From: Borrelia duttonii Ly | GTDB lineage: Bacteria > Spirochaetota > Spirochaetia > Borreliales > Borreliaceae | Length of the DNA stretch: 64,000 bases | Assembly: GCF_000019685.1 (NCBI RefSeq) | Contig: NC_011229.1 | Coordinates: forward strand, 186,001-250,000 | Reading direction: 5' to 3' | Part shown: positions 60,175-64,000 of the stretch, piece after piece | How the letters are laid out: each line of letters opens with the position of its first letter | Numbering within the stretch: position 1 is the stretch's first letter | The notes under the pieces: generated by a model | Told to the model about the DNA's origin: nothing | Seen by the model: only the letters and a program-made list of their open reading frames with translations | The model's database searches: none | Program-made: the position numbers and the translations under genes

Positions 60175-60420
60175 TTAAGCTTTTTTATATTTTTTGTTAA
60201 ATTTGTCAATTCTACCTGCCGCATCCACAAATTTTTGCTGACCTGTATAAAAAGGATGTGACTTACTTGAAATCTCAACAGTAATTAATGGATATTCTTT
60301 ATTATCACTATACTTAATTACTTCTTTTGACGTTAAAGTTGATCTTGTTAAAAACATGGCACCATTAGCACCGTCTTTAAAAACTACTAAGTTACTAACA
60401 GGATGTATATCTTTTTTCAT
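60175..60420 (-). CDS. rpmE: 50S ribosomal protein L31, zinc-free type B
   Basis: The 81-residue protein has the type B pattern ([33 protein letters not shown], in part) and contains no cysteine, so it lacks the zinc-binding CxxC of the other L31 type. In many bacteria the zinc-free form is made under zinc limitation; here it may be the only copy, which the window cannot show. GAGAGG precedes the ATG. It follows rho by 57 bases. Confidence 0.93.
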   Translation of the reverse strand: MKKDIHPVSNLVVFKDGANGAMFLTRSTLTSKEVIKYSDNKEYPLITVEISSKSHPFYTGQQKFVDAAGRIDKFNKKYKKA

Positions 60421-60477
60421 AAAGCCTCTCTTAATTTAATCAAAGTTTAGTCTAAATTATTAACAAAGTCAATTTCA

Positions 60478-62022
60478 TTAATCTCCATTACTCATGGTTT
60501 TTAAAAAAATTTCATTGTTTTTACTCTTTTTCATCTTTTCAACCAAAGCTTCAACTCCTTCATAATCATCAACACCACTTAAAATTTTCCTAATAAGCAA
60601 AATTTTAGAACGTTCTTCTTCACTTAAAAGTAATTCTTCTTTCCTTGTCCCCGATTTCTTAATATTAATAGCAGGAAAAAGTCTTCTATCTGCCAAACTT
60701 CTATCAAGAATTAGCTCCATATTACCAGTACTCTTGAATTCTTCAAATATAACTTCATCCATCTTACTCCCAGTATCAACTAAAGCTGTAGCTATAATAG
60801 TAAGACTACCTCCTTCCTCAATATTTCTAGCAGAACCAAAAAATCTTTTTGGTTTATGTAAAGCATTAGAATCAACACCCCCTGAGAGTATCTTACCAGA
60901 AGTTGGCATAGTTTGATTATAAGCTCTAGCAAGCCTTGTAATTGAATCTAAAAGAATCACAACATCTTTTTTATTCTCAACTAATCTTTTTGCCTTTTCA
61001 ATGACCATCTCTGCAACTTGTACATGCCTACTAGCCTGTTCATCAAAATTAGATGCTATTACTTCACCCTTAACACCACGAATCATATCAGTCACCTCTT
61101 CAGGTCTCTCATCAATAAGTAAAATCATTAAAACAATATCTGGATAATTAGTAGTAATTGCATTAGCTATTTTTTGAAGTAAAGTAGTCTTACCAGCTTT
61201 TGGAGGCGAGACTATTAAAGCTCTTTGACCCTTTCCAATAGGTGCAAACAAATTAATAAGTCTAGTTGAAATATTACAATTTTCATATTCAAGATCTAAT
61301 TTTGAACTAGGATATAAAGGTGTTAAATTATCAAAAGGTATTCTATTTTGTGCAAATGTAGGATCTTGATCATTAATACTCTTAATCTTAATCATTGCAA
61401 AAAATCTCTCACCTTCTCTTGGAGATCTAATTTGTCCATATAAAATATCACCCGTTCTTAAATTAAAAAGCCTAATCTGAGACGGAGAAACATAAACATC
61501 ATTACCTCCAGACAGATAAGAATTAGATGCTGTACGCAAAAAACCATAACCATCACTTAAAACATCAAGAACACCGGTAAATAAAACATTAATATTATGC
61601 TCTGTTAATATTTTAACAAGTAAAAATATCAATTCTGTCTTTTTCATAGTTACCGCAATAGTATGATTAGTCCCAAGTCCTTCAACAACTTTTCTAATTT
61701 CAGTGATTGGCTTATCATAAAGAGTATCAATAACTATAGAATCCTTACCACCTAAAAAATTAATAATATTGCTTTGTTCAAGAGTCTTAATACTACTCTC
61801 CAAATCTGGATCTGATATATCATAATCAAAATCAGAAGAAAGCTCATTAGATTCTCTTAATTTATCAATATTAGAATTCCTAGAAGCACTAGAAACAGAT
61901 TCTTTTTTAGTAACAACTTTAACTACTTTTTTCTTATTATTATCTTCAATTTTTAATTCTTTAGAAGAATTCAAACGCTTCATTTCATCCTCTAAATCAA
62001 ATTCCTCACATTTTCTATCCAT
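60478..62022 (-). CDS. rho: Transcription termination factor Rho
   Basis: Rho is the hexameric RNA helicase that ends transcription. The 514-residue protein has the RNA-binding cold-shock-like domain ([29 protein letters not shown]), Walker [12 protein letters not shown], Walker [16 protein letters not shown], and the secondary RNA-binding region with [19 protein letters not shown]. It is about 95 residues longer than E. coli Rho, with a charged, lysine-rich N-terminus. GAGGAG precedes the ATG. Confidence 0.94.
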   Translation of the reverse strand: MDRKCEEFDLEDEMKRLNSSKELKIEDNNKKKVVKVVTKKESVSSASRNSNIDKLRESNELSSDFDYDISDPDLESSIKTLEQSNIINFLGGKDSIVIDTLYDKPITEIRKVVEGLGTNHTIAVTMKKTELIFLLVKILTEHNINVLFTGVLDVLSDGYGFLRTASNSYLSGGNDVYVSPSQIRLFNLRTGDILYGQIRSPREGERFFAMIKIKSINDQDPTFAQNRIPFDNLTPLYPSSKLDLEYENCNISTRLINLFAPIGKGQRALIVSPPKAGKTTLLQKIANAITTNYPDIVLMILLIDERPEEVTDMIRGVKGEVIASNFDEQASRHVQVAEMVIEKAKRLVENKKDVVILLDSITRLARAYNQTMPTSGKILSGGVDSNALHKPKRFFGSARNIEEGGSLTIIATALVDTGSKMDEVIFEEFKSTGNMELILDRSLADRRLFPAINIKKSGTRKEELLLSEEERSKILLIRKILSGVDDYEGVEALVEKMKKSKNNEIFLKTMSNGD

Positions 62023-62108
62023 AATCTCCTCTATGAGATAAATTTTTAAGAAGGGTATTTCTATTTAAAATAATAATTAATCATTAAATGATAAAACATA
62101 ACATTAAT

Positions 62109-62516
62109 TCACTGCAAAGTATCTTTTAATTGTGAAACTGTAAAAGAAAACAAATCTATGCTTTCATTAGATTTAATCATTTCACATTTACCATCAAAAA
62201 CTATATTATCATTAATAAATATCTTTTTTGTCTTAACATCACCATATATTTTACAACCACTATTTAAATAAACCTTATTGCTAGCATTAACATTGCCCTT
62301 TAAAATTCCCTCAATTATCAATGTATCGCAAATTACTACATCAGTAATAACCTTACTATTTTTACCTATAAAAAGTATTCCTTTTTCTGAAAAAATCTCA
62401 CCCTCAAAAGAAGAATCAAGATATAAAGCACCCTCAAACTTTAATTTTCCTCTAAAAATTAAACTTGAATCAAGCTTACAATCCCATTTGTAAGAATCCT
62501 TAACATTAACAGGCAT
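62109..62516 (-). CDS. Bactofilin
   Basis: Bactofilins (DUF583) are polymer-forming cytoskeletal proteins involved in cell shape and envelope positioning. The 135-residue protein has the repeating beta-helix pattern (SSLIFRGKLKFEGALYLDSSFEGEIFSEKGILFIG..., VVICDTLIIEGILKGNVNASNKVYLNSGCKIYGDVKTKKIFI), framed by short unstructured ends as usual. It lies three bases after hbb. Confidence 0.88.
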   Translation of the reverse strand: MPVNVKDSYKWDCKLDSSLIFRGKLKFEGALYLDSSFEGEIFSEKGILFIGKNSKVITDVVICDTLIIEGILKGNVNASNKVYLNSGCKIYGDVKTKKIFINDNIVFDGKCEMIKSNESIDLFSFTVSQLKDTLQ

Positions 62517-62519
62517 TAA

Positions 62520-62846
62520 CTATCCTTTAATGCTCCAAACCCGTTCTTTTAAATCTTTTCCTGGACGAAAATAAGCAACATGATGATCATCAACATTCAC
62601 ATATTCACCTGTTTGAGGATTACGAGCATTTTGGCGACCCTTCCTCTTTCTAAGCTCAAATGTACCAAATGATCTAAACTCTATAACATTATTAACACAA
62701 AGACTGTTTTTAAGTTCTTCAAAAAAAGCATCAACTACAAGTCTTATATACTTCTTTTCCAACTTTTCATTATTATTTTTAATGTTTAAAAATATTTGAT
62801 CAACAATATCTGATTTAGTAACTTTGGATCTCTTTGAACAAGACAT
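62520..62846 (-). CDS. hbb: HU/IHF-like DNA-bending protein Hbb
   Basis: Hbb is the single HU/IHF-family nucleoid protein of Borrelia; it bends DNA sharply. The 108-residue protein has a basic N-terminal extension ([17 protein letters not shown]) and the family arm region [24 protein letters not shown] with the proline of the NPxTG motif. It differs from the B. burgdorferi sequence I remember at many positions, which supports another Borrelia clade. It sits between rpsT and the bactofilin gene. Confidence 0.95.
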   Translation of the reverse strand: MSCSKRSKVTKSDIVDQIFLNIKNNNEKLEKKYIRLVVDAFFEELKNSLCVNNVIEFRSFGTFELRKRKGRQNARNPQTGEYVNVDDHHVAYFRPGKDLKERVWSIKG

Positions 62847-62857
62847 AAGCTAGTTCC

Positions 62858-63115
62858 TTACTGTAATAACAAAATACTCAAATTTGACTTTTTACGTGCG
62901 GCTTTATTTATATGTATTATTCGCTTTCTAGCAGCAGTATCTAATTTTTTTGAAACAAATTTAAAAAACTCCAAAGCTTCATCTTTTTTCCCGTCTTTTA
63001 TAAGTTTTATACAACGCTTTTCTAGTGTCTTAAGTTCACTCTTAACACTTACATTTCTCAAATTTCGCTTCAAATTTTGTCGAGCTCGCTTTAATGCTGA
63101 TGGATTATTGCCCAA
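62858..63115 (-). CDS. rpsT: 30S ribosomal protein S20
   Basis: S20 is a small basic protein of the 30S subunit. Translation most likely begins at a TTG (63115), with AAGGAG six bases upstream, giving an 85-residue protein starting at the conserved NNPSALKRARQNLKRNLRNVSVKS (in part). A longer frame from an ATG at 63184 adds 23 hydrophobic residues not found in S20. The gene is followed 11 bases later by hbb. Confidence 0.9.
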   Translation of the reverse strand: MGNNPSALKRARQNLKRNLRNVSVKSELKTLEKRCIKLIKDGKKDEALEFFKFVSKKLDTAARKRIIHINKAARKKSNLSILLLQ

Positions 63116-63187
63116 ATTAAACTCCTTAATGCAGCAAACATGATAATAAATAATATACCAACTAATTATGATATAGTCAATCATACA

Positions 63188-64000
63188 CTAAGAACACTTA
63201 TTGCAATACTTATCAATATAAGCAAATACTTTTTTCATTGAATAAGACATTCCCTCATCATTAATATAAACTTTCTTAAAAATACTCTTATAAGAATAAA
63301 CAAAAGACAAATATCCATCACCAGTTAACTCAGAATTATAAACAAATATCTTATTAAAAAACTCATAATAATATTCTTTTCCAGAAAAAAGCTTTCTCTC
63401 ATAAACAGAATTTTGCCTAAATTCATAAAAAATTACTAAATTTTTAAGCACCAAAATATCTCTTATTAAAACCTTAATTCCTAAAATAAAAACAAGAGAA
63501 AACACTATTATACTACCAAATGAAATATAATAAACAAAAATATTAATTAAAACACGAAATAAATACATCAAAATATAAGTACCTGAAACATGATATCTTA
63601 TTGGTAATTCTTGTATCTTTGTAATAAATAAATCACTTCTTATAAGTTTGAGTTTTTTAAAAAAACTACTCAAATACTCTTTTCTTAAAAAACACATTTT
63701 TATTTTTGTACCATTATTTAAACCTAAAATTAACATATTATCTAACAATCTTTTTTCAATCCATATGATATCATGAAAATCAAAATTAACTTTAAAACAA
63801 AATTTTTTATAAAAAATTTTGTTTCCTTTAAAGTCAATTTCATAAAAATATCTTAAATAAGAAACCATTACAAAAAAATTTATAAACATTAAAAAAATAA
63901 TAAAAATACTAAAACTGCTCCTATATAACAACATATAATATATAGAAAAGCTTATATTAAGACAAAAAATAAAAAGTAATCTGATTTTATAAAAAAATAA
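63188..64000 (-). CDS. Membrane protein, unknown function, 5' end uncertain or outside the window
   Basis: An ATG at 63934 gives 248 residues. However the frame stays open upstream to the window edge, and the extra codons are hydrophobic and coding-like (FIFCLNISFSIYY), so the true start may lie beyond 64000. The visible part has about two N-terminal helices, a cytoplasmic strand-rich stretch, and two central helices (about 120-160), then a charged tail. No family recognised. It is the gene before rpsT (BB0234-like in position). Confidence 0.65.
   Translation of the reverse strand, partial: LFFYKIRLLFIFCLNISFSIYYMLLYRSSFSIFIIFLMFINFFVMVSYLRYFYEIDFKGNKIFYKKFCFKVNFDFHDIIWIEKRLLDNMLILGLNNGTKIKMCFLRKEYLSSFFKKLKLIRSDLFITKIQELPIRYHVSGTYILMYLFRVLINIFVYYISFGSIIVFSLVFILGIKVLIRDILVLKNLVIFYEFRQNSVYERKLFSGKEYYYEFFNKIFVYNSELTGDGYLSFVYSYKSIFKKVYINDEGMSYSMKKVFAYIDKYCNKCS

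Noticed and set aside
63116..63184. N-terminal extension of S20 with 23 hydrophobic residues
   Set aside because: S20 has no such segment. A TTG with AAGGAG at correct spacing gives the normal N-terminus.

Overview
The window is a stretch of Borrelia chromosome. It is very AT-rich, and gene content and order match, from memory, the B. burgdorferi block BB0173 to BB0234 gene for gene. Relapsing-fever-type Borrelia is my guess for the clade, because several proteins (Hbb, the LMP1 region) differ clearly from the Lyme versions I remember. I could not run a comparison, so the species is open. I see no insertion sequence, prophage, CRISPR array or rRNA. There are three tRNAs.

Layout. 1-6.9 kb (minus): mnmE, mnmG, rsmG, then moxR, a DUF58 protein, a BatD-like protein and the 5' end of a Bat vWA protein. 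7.0-11.3 kb (plus): flagellar flgN-flgK-flgL-fliW-csrA. 11.3-12.7 kb (minus): a small unknown gene with tsaE and tsaB. 12.8-14.0 kb (minus): infC-rpmI-rplT. 14.2-15.6 kb (plus): a membrane protein and a lipoprotein. 15.7-17.6 kb (minus): a TPR protein and tatD. 17.9-24.0 kb (plus): prfA-prmC-rel and a large membrane protein. 24.0-26.7 kb (minus): murE-ddl. 26.8-30.7 kb (plus): tRNA-Cys, a CorC/TlyC-like protein, hflK-hflC, tRNA-Phe. 30.9-33.0 kb: a degenerate HD-GYP-like protein converging on rsmD.

33.1-43.1 kb (plus) is one compact gene run: a UTP-glucose-1-P uridylyltransferase, an unknown protein, a secreted TPR protein carrying about 17 copies of an 81-bp tandem repeat, an LMP1-like membrane TPR protein, mutL and a coiled-coil protein. 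tRNA-Ile2(CAU) follows. 43.3-44.5 kb (minus): efp and a lipoprotein. 44.6-48.7 kb (plus): pstSCAB, in which PstA carries a large insert resembling PstS. 48.8-54.0 kb (minus): a SIMPL protein, pgl, fliG1, a short alaS and a ZIP transporter. 54.1-56.4 kb: dusA converging on serS. 56.5-60.1 kb (plus): a lipoprotein and an M16 protease. 60.2-64.0 kb (minus): a membrane protein open at the window edge, rpsT, hbb, a bactofilin, rho and rpmE.

Most of this is core Borrelia housekeeping. The points I would look at first are the 81-bp repeat array and its higher-order duplication, the PstS-like insert in PstA, two abutting perfect palindromes upstream of the 56.5 kb lipoprotein gene, the HD-GYP relic at 30.9 kb, and several genes whose best promoter lies so close to the start codon that the mRNA would be nearly leaderless. 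Plus-strand genes are A/C-rich and minus-strand genes G/T-rich, as expected for one replication arm of a Borrelia chromosome.
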